A stretch of 64,000 nucleotides of DNA, taken from NCBI RefSeq assembly GCF_038396755.1, contig NZ_CP149822.1, positions 4,122,001 to 4,186,000 of the forward strand. The letters run 5' to 3'. How positions within the stretch are numbered: the stretch's first letter is position 1; every line of letters starts with the position of its first letter. The notes under the pieces are model-generated. The model made no database searches, was not told where the DNA came from, and saw nothing but the letters and a program-made list of their open reading frames with translations. Below, one piece after another: positions 45,228 to 54,600 of this stretch. The translations under genes and the position numbers were made by a program. This DNA is from Chitinophaga pollutisoli (lineage in GTDB: Bacteria; Bacteroidota; Bacteroidia; Chitinophagales; Chitinophagaceae).

Positions 45228-47249
45228 ATGGATTATAAAACCCCAGGCGTATTCGTCGAAGAGCTTTCACTGATACCGCCTTCCGTAGCGCCGGTAGCCA
45301 CCGCCATCCCGGCGTTTATCGGACATACCGCCCGCGTTGCGGACCCCGAAGGGAAAACACTCATCAACCGGCCTGTCCGCATCACGTCCATGCTGGAGTT
45401 CACGTCTCTGTACGGCGGCGCCTACACGCCGGCAACCGTTACCGTGAAGCTCGACGCGCAGAACAACATCACGGAAGTGACGCCGGTGAACGGCCGGAAG
45501 TTTTTCCTGTTCGATGCTTTGCAACATTTCTTCGATAACGGCGGCGGCCCCTGCTACATCGTTTCCGTGGGTAACTTCACCACCGATGTGACGCTCGGCA
45601 ACGCCACCACAGGGCTCCTGGGCGGACTGGCGGCTGTTTCCCGGGAAGATGAGCCCACTATCATCTGCGCTCCTGATACCGGGGCGCTGAAGGAAGGCGA
45701 CGGAACGCCCGATTTCGTCAACGCCGGCAATTTCAACCAGGCCGCCATCCAGCAATGCGCCAAACTGCAGGACCGCTTCGCGGTACTCGACGTCCCCGGT
45801 GGGCATCTCGCGTTGAACCACGCGGAGAATCCCATCCTGAATTTTCGCAACGGCGTGGGTAACCAGGAGCTGAAGTATGCCGCTGCGTATTATCCCTGGT
45901 TGCAATCGTCGTATCCGAAAACACTGCATTTTTCGCAGCTGGCTTTCATCGACAATGCCAACGCCGCCATTCCGCCGGCTACCATCAATAACATCATTCC
46001 CGATCTGAGCGCCATGGTCACCAGCCTGCGCGACCGGCTGGCGGAAGAAGCCCGGGTGTTCTCGAAGGTACCTGCGCCGGTGCTCAATCGCAGCAATTAC
46101 AACCCCATCAGCGCACACCTGGAAACGCTCCGGCTGGCAGTGAACACAGCTGCCAACGTGGCCAACGCCCGCACGGCTTTTGTTCCCCTGATCAATTTCG
46201 TGCGCAGCGTAGCCCTGGCCGCCCGCCGGGTGGAAATGGATGCCGGCAATACACCCGACATGATCCAGGCGCTGAATAAACTCAAGGCCAACATCGATCT
46301 GCGCCAGCAACTCATCAGCCTGGTAGCCTTCGAAAAGAATGCCGCAGTGCTCGGGGCTTTCCCGGCTCCTCCACGTACCGAAGCGATGGTGCATGCGGAT
46401 TATGCCGATATCAACACTACCGATTGGATCGCCGGTGCGAACGTCACCACCATCCAGCCGGAAATGAATCCTTACACGGGCCCTACACCGCTCGCTACCG
46501 TGCAAAACGTGGCCAATGCCGTAACGCTGCACAAAGCGTTCGGGAAAGTGGCCGATGCGTTTATGACCATTTTGCAGGATGCGATCAACCGCACCGACAA
46601 TGCGGAAACGCTGCTGTTCGCTAAACATCCTTTCTTTAAAGGCGTGGTGGACCGGGTGAAATTTGAAATGAGCCTCCTCCCGCCATCGGGCGCCGTGGCC
46701 GGCGTTTACGCCACCACCGACCGTACCCGCGGCGTGTGGAAAGCACCCGCTAATATGAGCCTCCGCAGCGTGGTGGCGCCCGCCGTTAAACTGAACGACC
46801 AGGAGCAAAGCGGCCTCAACGTCGACGAAAACGGAAAGAGCATCAATGCCATCAGGGCGTTTACCGGCAAAGGCATCCTCGTCTGGGGCGCGCGCACGTT
46901 GTCGGGCAACGACAACGAATGGCGTTATGTGAACGTTCGCCGTTTCTTCACTTTCGTGGAAGAGTCGACGAAAAAAGCCTCCGAACCGTTCGTGTTCGAA
47001 AATAACGACGCCAATACCTGGGTGCGCGTCCGCGCCATGCTCGAAAACTTCCTGACGCTGCAATGGCGGCAGGGCGCGCTGGCAGGAGCAACTACCAAAC
47101 AGGCGTTTTACGTGAAAGTGGGCCTTGGCGAAACGATGACCGCGCAAGACATACTGGAAGGCCGCCTGATCGTGGAGATCGGTATGGCCGCCGTTCGTCC
47201 TGCTGAATTCATCGTGCTGAGATTCAGCCACAAAATGCAGGAATCCTGA
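45228..47249 (+). CDS. contractile sheath protein 2, with a large internal insertion
   Basis: A 673-residue sheath protein with the same N-terminal arm (KTPGVFVEELSLIPPSVA) and the same C-terminal domain (GVWKAPANMSLRS, WGARTLSGNDNEWRYVNV, EFIVLRFSHKMQES) as its neighbour. It is 191 residues longer because of an alanine-rich, mainly helical insertion at about residues 260-465 (SAMVTSLRDRLAEEA, LETLRLAVNTAANVANAR, RQQLISLVAFEKN). Insertions of this sort in PVC/AFP sheaths face outward or define the end ring, so this copy may be a specialised basal or surface sheath subunit. It likely arose by duplication. Confidence 0.93.
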   Translation: MDYKTPGVFVEELSLIPPSVAPVATAIPAFIGHTARVADPEGKTLINRPVRITSMLEFTSLYGGAYTPATVTVKLDAQNNITEVTPVNGRKFFLFDALQHFFDNGGGPCYIVSVGNFTTDVTLGNATTGLLGGLAAVSREDEPTIICAPDTGALKEGDGTPDFVNAGNFNQAAIQQCAKLQDRFAVLDVPGGHLALNHAENPILNFRNGVGNQELKYAAAYYPWLQSSYPKTLHFSQLAFIDNANAAIPPATINNIIPDLSAMVTSLRDRLAEEARVFSKVPAPVLNRSNYNPISAHLETLRLAVNTAANVANARTAFVPLINFVRSVALAARRVEMDAGNTPDMIQALNKLKANIDLRQQLISLVAFEKNAAVLGAFPAPPRTEAMVHADYADINTTDWIAGANVTTIQPEMNPYTGPTPLATVQNVANAVTLHKAFGKVADAFMTILQDAINRTDNAETLLFAKHPFFKGVVDRVKFEMSLLPPSGAVAGVYATTDRTRGVWKAPANMSLRSVVAPAVKLNDQEQSGLNVDENGKSINAIRAFTGKGILVWGARTLSGNDNEWRYVNVRRFFTFVEESTKKASEPFVFENNDANTWVRVRAMLENFLTLQWRQGALAGATTKQAFYVKVGLGETMTAQDILEGRLIVEIGMAAVRPAEFIVLRFSHKMQES

Positions 47250-47280
47250 TTCAATCATCCATTCAATAAAAAAATGAGTT

Positions 47281-47712
47281 ATGGCGAATTATCCGCTTCC
47301 CAAATTCCACTTCCAGGTTGAATGGGGTGGTGCAAACATCGGGTTCACCGAAGTGTCCGGCCTTGATGTACAGATCGACCCGATCGAATACCGCGATGGT
47401 GCAAGCCCGGAATATGTGAAGACCAAAATGCCGGGCATGGTCAAATACAGCAACATCACCATGAAACGCGGCACATTCAAGGGCGACAACCAGTTCTACG
47501 ACTGGTGGAACACCGTAGCGCTCAATACGATCGAGCGCCGTAACGTGACCATCAGCCTGCTGAACGAAAACCATGAGCCCGTGGTGGTGTGGAAGGTCAA
47601 AAATGCCTGGCCCATCAAGGTGCAAAGCTCCGACCTCAAATCGGACGGCAACGAAGTCGCCATCGAGTCGATCGAACTGGCGCATGAAGGTCTGGTGATC
47701 CAAAACGAATAG
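47281..47712 (+). CDS. inner tube protein 1 (gp19-like phage tail protein)
   Basis: A 143-residue tube subunit of the gp19/Hcp-like fold, counterpart of Pvc1. It begins NYPLPKFHFQVEWGGANIGF, has the family hallmark FTEVSGLDVQIDPIEYRDG, and continues MKRGTFKGDNQFYDWW and SIELAHEGLVIQ. Rings of this protein stack to form the tube that carries cargo. It follows sheath 2 by 31 bp; a second tube gene starts 3 bp after its stop. Confidence 0.93.
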   Translation: MANYPLPKFHFQVEWGGANIGFTEVSGLDVQIDPIEYRDGASPEYVKTKMPGMVKYSNITMKRGTFKGDNQFYDWWNTVALNTIERRNVTISLLNENHEPVVVWKVKNAWPIKVQSSDLKSDGNEVAIESIELAHEGLVIQNE

Positions 47713-47715
47713 CAT

Positions 47716-48228
47716 ATGTCTGCCTTTGACACCCCGCAGGTCGGTTTTCATTTTCTCGTTCTCTTCGAGATTCTCCCGCAGTTCCCGCAAGACGTCCGTT
47801 TCCAGGAAGTGTCGGGGCTCACGGTGGACCTGGAAATGGAAACCGTAGCCGAAGGCGGCGAGCACCGCTTCGTACATAACCTGCCCGTTCGCTCGAAATA
47901 TGGCGACGTCACGCTGAAGCGCGGCAAGATGCTCGGTTCCGGCGTGCTCCACTGGGCGCGGCAGGCGCTCGACGAATTCCGGTTCAAGCCCAGCAACGTC
48001 CTCATTTCACTGATGAACGCTGATCATGTACCCTTGTACAACTGGTACCTCATCAACGCCATTCCCAAGAAACTCGAAGTGAGCAGCTTCAACGCCGGCA
48101 ACAACGAGATCGTGGTGGAAACGCTGGTGCTCTCTTACCAGTACTTCAAGTATTACGATCCCATCAGCGTAGGGCTGGATGCCGCAGCTGGTCTCACCGC
48201 TTCGCTGGACATCAACATCGGGATTTAA
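47716..48228 (+). CDS. inner tube protein 2 (gp19-like)
   Basis: A 170-residue relative of the first tube protein: VGFHFLVLFEILPQFPQ, RFQEVSGLTVDLEME, VTLKRGKMLGSGVLHWAR and EVSSFNAGNNEIVVETLVLSYQYF. It corresponds to Pvc5-type tube proteins that form the first ring next to the hub. It is separated by only 3 bp from tube 1, so they are translated as a pair. Confidence 0.9.
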   Translation: MSAFDTPQVGFHFLVLFEILPQFPQDVRFQEVSGLTVDLEMETVAEGGEHRFVHNLPVRSKYGDVTLKRGKMLGSGVLHWARQALDEFRFKPSNVLISLMNADHVPLYNWYLINAIPKKLEVSSFNAGNNEIVVETLVLSYQYFKYYDPISVGLDAAAGLTASLDINIGI

Positions 48229-48242
48229 TAAAACTTCCGCAT

Positions 48243-48428
48243 ATGCCCATAGAAATCAGGGAACTCGTGATCCGCGCCAGGGTGGAAGAACCCGCGGCAC
48301 AGCAGTCCGGCCCCGCCGGATCCGCCGCCGGTGCAGGGAACGCCCCGCCTCAGCAAGACATCCAGCAGATCGTAGCCATCTGCACCGAAGAGGTCATGAA
48401 ATTATTGAAGAAACAAAACGATCGTTAA
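48243..48428 (+). CDS. DUF5908 small eCIS protein
   Basis: A 61-residue protein starting MPIEIRELVIRARVEE, the conserved opening of the DUF5908 family, then a Pro/Ala/Gly-rich linker and a C-terminal helix (QQIVAICTEEVMKLLKKQ). It lies exactly where the small Pvc6 gene lies in Photorhabdus loci, between the second tube and the LysM protein, and may fill the same, still undefined, role. The next gene starts 1 bp after the stop. Confidence 0.82.
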   Translation: MPIEIRELVIRARVEEPAAQQSGPAGSAAGAGNAPPQQDIQQIVAICTEEVMKLLKKQNDR

Positions 48429-48429
48429 C

Positions 48430-49206
48430 ATGCTCGAATCCGTATTTGGCGGCGGAAAGCTCGAAAAGATGATCATCCGCGCCTTCAAACCCGTTTCCAA
48501 AAAGAAGGAAAAGCCCGTGCTCAGCGACGCGGAAGGGGATAAATACATGGTGCAGGTGAACCCGGATAATTACGCGATCAATTACCGCGTCAATTACAAT
48601 CGCCGGCCCGCACCGGGCAACTCCGGGTCTGTGGCGCGTTACACCCACTCTTCACCGCCGGGACTGGAATTCACGTTCCTCTTCGACGGCACGGGCGTGG
48701 TGCCGAAACCCGCCGGTCCGCTCGACAATGTACCCATCGCGGGCGCCATCGCCGACCTCATCAGCGGCGGCGACGAATACGACGTGATGACCGAACTGCA
48801 GAAATTCGCCAAAGTGGTGTACCTCTTCGAAGGAAAGGAACACCGGCCCCGGCGCGTACAGCTCAACTGGGGTAAACTGGTGTTCACGGGCGTGTTAAGT
48901 ACGCTGTCGATCACCTACAAACTCTTCAAGCCCGACGGTACGCCACTGCGCGCCGAAGCGCGGGCAGGGTTCGAAGGATCAATCGAAGATATGTTGCGGG
49001 AGAAGGTGGAAGATAAAAGTTCGCCGGACCTCACACACGTTCGCCAGGTGATCGCGGGAGACAATATCCAGCTGATGTGCAACGACATTTACGGCGCGCC
49101 GGATCATTACATTGAAGTGGCGCGGGCGAATAAAATGTACAATTTCCGCAGGTTGAAAGAAGGCTCCGAAGTTTTCTTCCCGCCTGTCAAACCCCAACCC
49201 AAATGA
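48430..49206 (+). CDS. eCIS LysM-domain baseplate hub protein (Pvc7-like)
   Basis: A 258-residue protein with an N-terminal tube-like beta domain (YMVQVNPDNYAINYRVNYN, GLEFTFLFDGTGVV, VQLNWGKLVFTGVLSTLSITY) and a C-terminal LysM-like domain (HVRQVIAGDNIQLMCNDIYG, ARANKMYNFRRLKEGSEVFFPP). In PVC particles the Pvc7 protein links the spike hub to the baseplate; the LysM-type domain there is structural, not a cell wall hydrolase. It overlaps the VgrG-like gene by 4 bp (ATGA). Confidence 0.9.
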   Translation: MLESVFGGGKLEKMIIRAFKPVSKKKEKPVLSDAEGDKYMVQVNPDNYAINYRVNYNRRPAPGNSGSVARYTHSSPPGLEFTFLFDGTGVVPKPAGPLDNVPIAGAIADLISGGDEYDVMTELQKFAKVVYLFEGKEHRPRRVQLNWGKLVFTGVLSTLSITYKLFKPDGTPLRAEARAGFEGSIEDMLREKVEDKSSPDLTHVRQVIAGDNIQLMCNDIYGAPDHYIEVARANKMYNFRRLKEGSEVFFPPVKPQPK

Positions 49207-50939
49207 GCGACGAGGAATTACTGCCGATAGAACAGGAAACGAGCCTGGTGACGTTCACGGTGAAAGTGAACGGTGAGCCCGTTACCGGCGAAACGCCCGT
49301 CCTTTCCGTCACGGTCTGGAACGAAGCGAACCGCATCGCGGGCGCGCACCTGATCGTGTCTGACGGGGATGCGGCAATGGCAGACTGGCCCGTGAGCGCC
49401 GGGGAGCTTTTCCTGCCCGGCAATGAGATCGAGATTTTGGTGGGGTATCATAGTATGGAAGAATCGATTTTTACTGGTATCGTTACTTCGCACGCACTGA
49501 AATTGCGCCAGCATACTTCGGAGCTGCAGGTGGAATGCCGGCATAAAAGTTCGCTCCTGGCCATCGGCCGGAAGAGCGCATTATTCAAGGATCAGAAAGA
49601 CAGCGAGATCGCCGCCACCATCCTCGATGCGGAAGAACTGACAGGGCAGGTCGAAGACACGCCGGTTACGCATGCCGAGATGGTGCAGTACAACGCCTCC
49701 GACTGGGATTTCCTCATCACCCGGCTCGATGCGATCGGTTTCGTGGCCGTGACGAACGCAGACAAGATCGATATCATCAAACCCGTCGTGGAATCCGAAG
49801 GAGCGGCCACGCTTCGTTTCGGAACCAATCTCCTGGAATTCGACGGCGAGATCGACGGTAGCCTGCAATACGGCAGTGTTAAAGCGCAAAGCTGGGACCC
49901 TGCTTCGCAGGCGCTCCTGGAAGCCGAATCCGCCGAACCGGAATGGACCACACCCGGCGACCTTACCGCATCCGAAATGGGATTGCCGTTGGTGACGTTA
50001 CGCCAGCCAGCAGGACTGAAAGAAGAAGAAGTGCAGCAATGGGCGGATGCGACGGTGCTGCGCAGCCGGATGTCTTTCCTCTGCGGAAGGGCGCAGGTAC
50101 AGGGGTTTCACCAGGCAGTGCCGGGCATCACCGTCGCCATCGAAGGGATGGGCGCGCGGATGAATGGAATGTCGTGGGTGAGCGGCGTGCGGCACGAGAT
50201 CAGCGCCGGCAACTGGACGGTGGATCTGCAACTGGGTTTGTCGGCAAAACAACACGCAGATAAGTTTCCCGTTTCGGCGAAGCCCGCGGGCGCCCTGGTG
50301 CCTGGGATCAACGGTCTGCACACCGGCATCGTCAAAGCCCTGGAAGGCGACCCCGACAGCGAGGGGCGCGTCCTGCTGCAAATACCTTCCATCGACACAG
50401 GCGACGACGGCGTTTGGGCACGTGTTTGCACACTCGATGCGGGCGACGGCCGCGGCAGCTTCTTCCTCCCCGAAGTGGAAGACGAAGTGCTGGTGGGTTT
50501 CCTGGACGACGACCCCCGTTACCCCGTGGTGCTCGGCGGGCTGCATAGCAGCGCAAAGGCCGCACCCCTCGAACTCAAAGACGACAACCACGAAAAAGGA
50601 TTCTTTACCCGCAGCGGTATGCGCGTCCTTTTCAACGACGATAAAAAGACCCTCGTCATCGATACGCCCGGCGGCAATAAAGTGTCGCTCGACGAAGATG
50701 CGGGCGAAATCACGATACAGGATCAGAACAATAACAAAATCGTTATGTCCTCCGACGGTATCACGATCGAAAGCGCGAAAGACCTGGTGATGAAGGCTTC
50801 CGGAAGTATCAAGATGGAAAGCTCCACGGGGCTGGAAGCCAAAGCCGGAACGCAGTTCAAGGCGGAAGGCTCGGCGGGGATGGAGATCAGTTCCAGCGCC
50901 AATACCGTAATCAAGGGAGCGATTGTACAGATAAACTGA
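49203..50939 (+). CDS. VgrG-like spike protein (Pvc8)
   Basis: A 578-residue trimeric spike. The N-terminal 350 residues follow the gp27-like hub of VgrG (SVTVWNEANRIAGAHLIV, ECRHKSSLLAIGRKSALF, MVQYNASDWDFLITRLDAIG). An OB-fold gp5-like domain spans about 375-460 (HTGIVKALEGDPDSEGRVLL, YPVVLGGLHSSAKAAP). A C-terminal beta-helix with repeated short strands follows (VIDTPGGNKVSLDED, IESAKDLVMKASGSIKMESS). The PAAR tip gene begins 5 bp downstream and would cap it. A 4-bp overlap with the LysM gene suggests coupled translation. Confidence 0.93.
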   Translation: MSDEELLPIEQETSLVTFTVKVNGEPVTGETPVLSVTVWNEANRIAGAHLIVSDGDAAMADWPVSAGELFLPGNEIEILVGYHSMEESIFTGIVTSHALKLRQHTSELQVECRHKSSLLAIGRKSALFKDQKDSEIAATILDAEELTGQVEDTPVTHAEMVQYNASDWDFLITRLDAIGFVAVTNADKIDIIKPVVESEGAATLRFGTNLLEFDGEIDGSLQYGSVKAQSWDPASQALLEAESAEPEWTTPGDLTASEMGLPLVTLRQPAGLKEEEVQQWADATVLRSRMSFLCGRAQVQGFHQAVPGITVAIEGMGARMNGMSWVSGVRHEISAGNWTVDLQLGLSAKQHADKFPVSAKPAGALVPGINGLHTGIVKALEGDPDSEGRVLLQIPSIDTGDDGVWARVCTLDAGDGRGSFFLPEVEDEVLVGFLDDDPRYPVVLGGLHSSAKAAPLELKDDNHEKGFFTRSGMRVLFNDDKKTLVIDTPGGNKVSLDEDAGEITIQDQNNNKIVMSSDGITIESAKDLVMKASGSIKMESSTGLEAKAGTQFKAEGSAGMEISSSANTVIKGAIVQIN

Positions 50940-50944
50940 TAATT

Positions 50945-51235
50945 ATGTCAATGGCCGCAAGAGTGGGCGACATGCATGTTTGCCCGATGGTAACCGGAAC
51001 GGTGCCGCATGTCGGCGGTCCGGCCCTGCCGCCCGGAGGGGCTACCGTCATGATCGGCGGGATGCCCGCGCTGCGGGTGGGCGATATGTGCACGTGTACT
51101 GGTCCGCCGGATGCCGTGGTGAAGGGCTCCGCGACGGTGATGATCGGCGGGATGCCCGCGGCAAGGATGGGAGACAGTACGGCGCACGGCGGTTCCATCA
51201 TTATCGGATGCCCCACCGTCATGATCGGCGGTTAA
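50945..51235 (+). CDS. PAAR-domain spike tip protein
   Basis: A 96-residue PAAR protein that sharpens the spike tip and may bind zinc. Repeats MIGGMPALRVGDM and MIGGMPAARMGDST show the PAAR pattern, with Cys/His positions at HVCPMV, CTCTGPP and GCPTVMIGG. It follows the VgrG-like gene by 5 bp, in the position of Pvc10, and carries no C-terminal toxin extension. Confidence 0.93.
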   Translation: MSMAARVGDMHVCPMVTGTVPHVGGPALPPGGATVMIGGMPALRVGDMCTCTGPPDAVVKGSATVMIGGMPAARMGDSTAHGGSIIIGCPTVMIGG

Positions 51236-51253
51236 CGTTTAAAAAGATTTGTT

Positions 51254-51654
51254 ATGCCCCAGGAAAACGCATTTCTCGGAAGAGGCTGGAGCTTCCGCCC
51301 AGCTTTTCGAAACTCGAAAAGGAGGTGAAGATGTTCGACGCGGAAGCCGACATCGAAAGTTGCATCGCCATTATTCTTTCCACGGAACTGGGAGAACGCG
51401 TGATGCAGCCATCTTTCGGCTGGAAACGGGACCGCTGGATCTTCGAATCCCTCGGCACTACCACCGCCACGGCCATCCAGTCGGAAATAGAAACCGCCCT
51501 GGTCGTTTACGAGCCCCGCATCAAACTGAACAGCGTAAAGCTGCGGCAAGACCCCGCGGAAGCGGGAAAGGTGACGATACTGGTGGATTATGTGATCCGC
51601 AGTACCAATGCGCGCCACAACCTTGTTTACCCCTTCTATCTAACCGAAAAGTAA
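51254..51654 (+). pseudogene. gp25-like baseplate wedge protein (Pvc9), split by a one-base frameshift
   Basis: The gp25 family forms the inner wedge of contractile baseplates. The ATG at 51254 reads MPQENAFLGRGWSF, the expected N-terminus, then loses the frame. From about 51297 the next frame continues PPSFSKLEKEVKMFD and reaches the family core: SCIAIILSTELGERVMQPSFG and IEIRTALVVYEPRIKLNSV-like SEIETALVVYEPRI. One extra C at 51295-51296 (TTCCG to TTCCCG) joins them as WSFPPSFSKLE, a protein of about 133 residues. This break is not in a long homopolymer, so a real mutation cannot be dismissed; it would disable the system. The neighbouring genes are intact. Confidence 0.8.
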
Positions 51655-51655
51655 C

Positions 51656-54600
51656 ATGAGCGCTTCTGCACATATTTTGCAATACCTGCTGTCGGCCGAC
51701 GGGCTGAACCAGGGCAGCCGTTCCCAGCCCGCGCTGGACCCGGCGGCGCTCCCGCTCGACGGGCGCACCCTGTCAGACCTCGCTTCCTTCATCCACAAGC
51801 TGGCGGCGCAGGTGCGGTATTACGACGAGCAGCGCAACCCGGCCGGCGACTGGCAGGCTTTCTTCGATCAGATCGCGGGGGCGGGCGAAGCGCAATTGCA
51901 GGCGATGCTTGCCGGGCCGGGGAATCTTTCTCCCCACCTCGCTTTGCTGATGGCATACTTCAAAGCCTTCACCATCGTGCGTAACGATGTGAACCAACTC
52001 ACCAAGAAACGGCTGGATTATTATTACGAAGAAGTGTTGCGCCTCCGCCGGACCACCGCGCAGCCCGATAAAGTGCATGTGCTGTTCGAACCGTCTAAAT
52101 TCGCGAAACCCCTGGTCCTGAAAGCCGGCACGGAACTGGACGCGGGCAAGGCAGCCAACGGGAAAGTTTTGCACTATGCGCTCGACAGCGAGCTGGTGGT
52201 GACGCAGGCGAAGATCGGCGGTCTCCGCAGCAGTTTCCGGGATGTCAACACCGGTGGAAAAAGTATACTGTTCCGTGCGATGGATGCGGCCCAGGTGCGC
52301 ATCGGCACCCGTACCGCCTGGCGCCCGCTGGGCACCAAGCAATTGCCCATCCCGGAAGACAGCGGACTTATGGAAACCGCTACGCTCGGCTGGGCCGTGG
52401 CTTCTCCTAACCTGTTCCTGTCGGAAGGTTTGCGTTCCGTTAGACTGTTTATCCGCATGAAGGCGCCCGTCATCACGACTGCGCTGACGATCACGCCGCA
52501 CCTCAAAGTGGCGCTGACCACGGAAAAGGGTTGGCAGGAAACGGAGTTTACCTTCAACGCGGCCCTTAATCCTAAATTGCCGCAACTGCCCGATGCAAGC
52601 AATGAAGTGACGCTGGAAGTGAATGTCGCCATTCCGGAAGTGCTGCCTGCCATCACCGCGTACAACGAAAAAGCGCATAAAGGCGCTTTCCTGACGCAGT
52701 GGCCGGTGATGAAAGTCAGCCTGGAGCCGCAAAGTTATCTCATCGAGCAGCTGAGCGCTTTTGAGGTGATAGATATTACGCTGGAAGTAGGAGCGCAGGG
52801 CATGAAGAAACTCGTGTTGCAGAACGACCAGGCGCTGCAGGCGGCAGACAAGCCCGTTTCGCCGTTTACCAGTCAGCCCCGGATCGGTTCGTCTTTTTAC
52901 ATCGGCCATCAGGAAGCGTTCAGCAAAACGCTGAAGTCGATGAAGTTCATGCTGGAATGGCAGGATCCGCCGGTGGATTTCAATGAATATTACGACGGCT
53001 ACGGTAATCCCAACATACAAAACGGCGTGTTCAGGGCGGATCTTTTTATGCTGAACAACCGCAACTGGAATACCAAACTGCTGCCGAATGCGCTGTTGTT
53101 CGTGGGTAATAACACCCAGGCGCCCGCGCCCGTCAATGTCATCGAAAGCAATTTCAATAATCAGACCGCCGCGCAGCCTTACCGCCGCAATCCCTCGCTG
53201 GTATTGGGCGACGGTTTCACGCACGACGTGAACCAGGGCTTTGTGAAGTTATCGCTCAGCACGCCTACAGCGGCGGAGCTGGGATTTATGCCCGTGGAAG
53301 AGCCTTTCGAAGCATTCGGGCACAAAACTTACCCCGTAGCCTACACGAAACGGGTGATCGCGATCTCCAAAACTACGGTGGGCACGCCGCCTACGTTACC
53401 CAAGCCGCCTTATACGCCGGTGCTCAAGAGCGTGACGATGGATTATACGGCCCGGGATACTTTCCGGCCGGACGCGCCCAACGGCATCGACCAGTTCTTT
53501 TTACAGGATGTGTTCGGTCCTGCCGAGCCCCCGGCCAACATGCCCTCGGCTTTGCTCGCGGAACATCCGGGCGGAGGGGCTTTGTACATTGGTCTCGAAG
53601 GCGCGGAAGCGCCGCAAACCGTGTCGATGCTCTTCCAGATCGAAGAAGGCAGCCTGGAAAGCGGAACGCTCCTGCGCAGCACCGATCTGCACTGGAGTTA
53701 TCTTTCCGGCAGCGAGTGGCGGCCCATCCTCGGAACGGATGTGCTCGAAGAAAGCACCAACGGGTTGCAGCGCCCGGGGATCGTGCGGCTGAACCTCGGG
53801 GCAGACGCGAGTATTGCTCACAGCCGGATGCCCGCGGGCATGCGCTGGCTGCGGCTGCATGTAACCGATAATCCCGGCGGAGCGGCGTCCGTGAAGGAAA
53901 TTTTTACCCAGGCCGCCACGGCTACGTTGCTGTTGCCGGATACGGGCAGCGAAGGATATGAAACGCATCTGGCCGCGCCATTGCCTGCCGGTACCATCAG
54001 CAAACTGGTGAAGAAAATACCTTCGCTGAAGAAAGTGACGCAGCCATTTGCTTCATTTGAAGGGCAACGGCCCGAATCGGATACTTCATTCTACCGCCGC
54101 GTCAGCGAAAGGTTGCGGCATAAAAACCGCGCGGTGTCTACCGAAGATTTCGAGCGGATGCTGCTGGAATATTTCCCCGGCATTTATAAAGTGAAATGCA
54201 TTCCGCACAATACGCGCGATAGCTGGATGCAGCCCGGCCAGGTGCGGATGGTAGTGGTGCCCGACTGGCGGAAACGCCCGACCGGAGACCCGCTCCAACC
54301 GAAAGCCAACCTGCACCAGTTGCGGGAAATGGGGGATTTCCTCACGGGAGCGTTCACCTCGCCGTTCGTTAAACTGCAAATCGATAACCCCACTTACGAA
54401 ACCCTGCTGATCGATTGCCAGGTCAGCTTCAACCCCGGGTTCGATCCCGGATATTACGGCCAGGTGCTGGAAGAAGACCTGAAAAGATTCCTCAGCCCCT
54501 GGGCCTACCAGGAAGGACAGGACATCGTGTTCGGCGGTAAACTGCATGCCTCGGAAATTCAATCTTTTATCGAGGGACGGGATTATGTGAATTACATCGT

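Noticed and set aside
45267..47258. 663-codon minus-strand open frame opposite sheath 2
   Set aside because: Antisense shadow; the plus strand encodes an unmistakable sheath protein.
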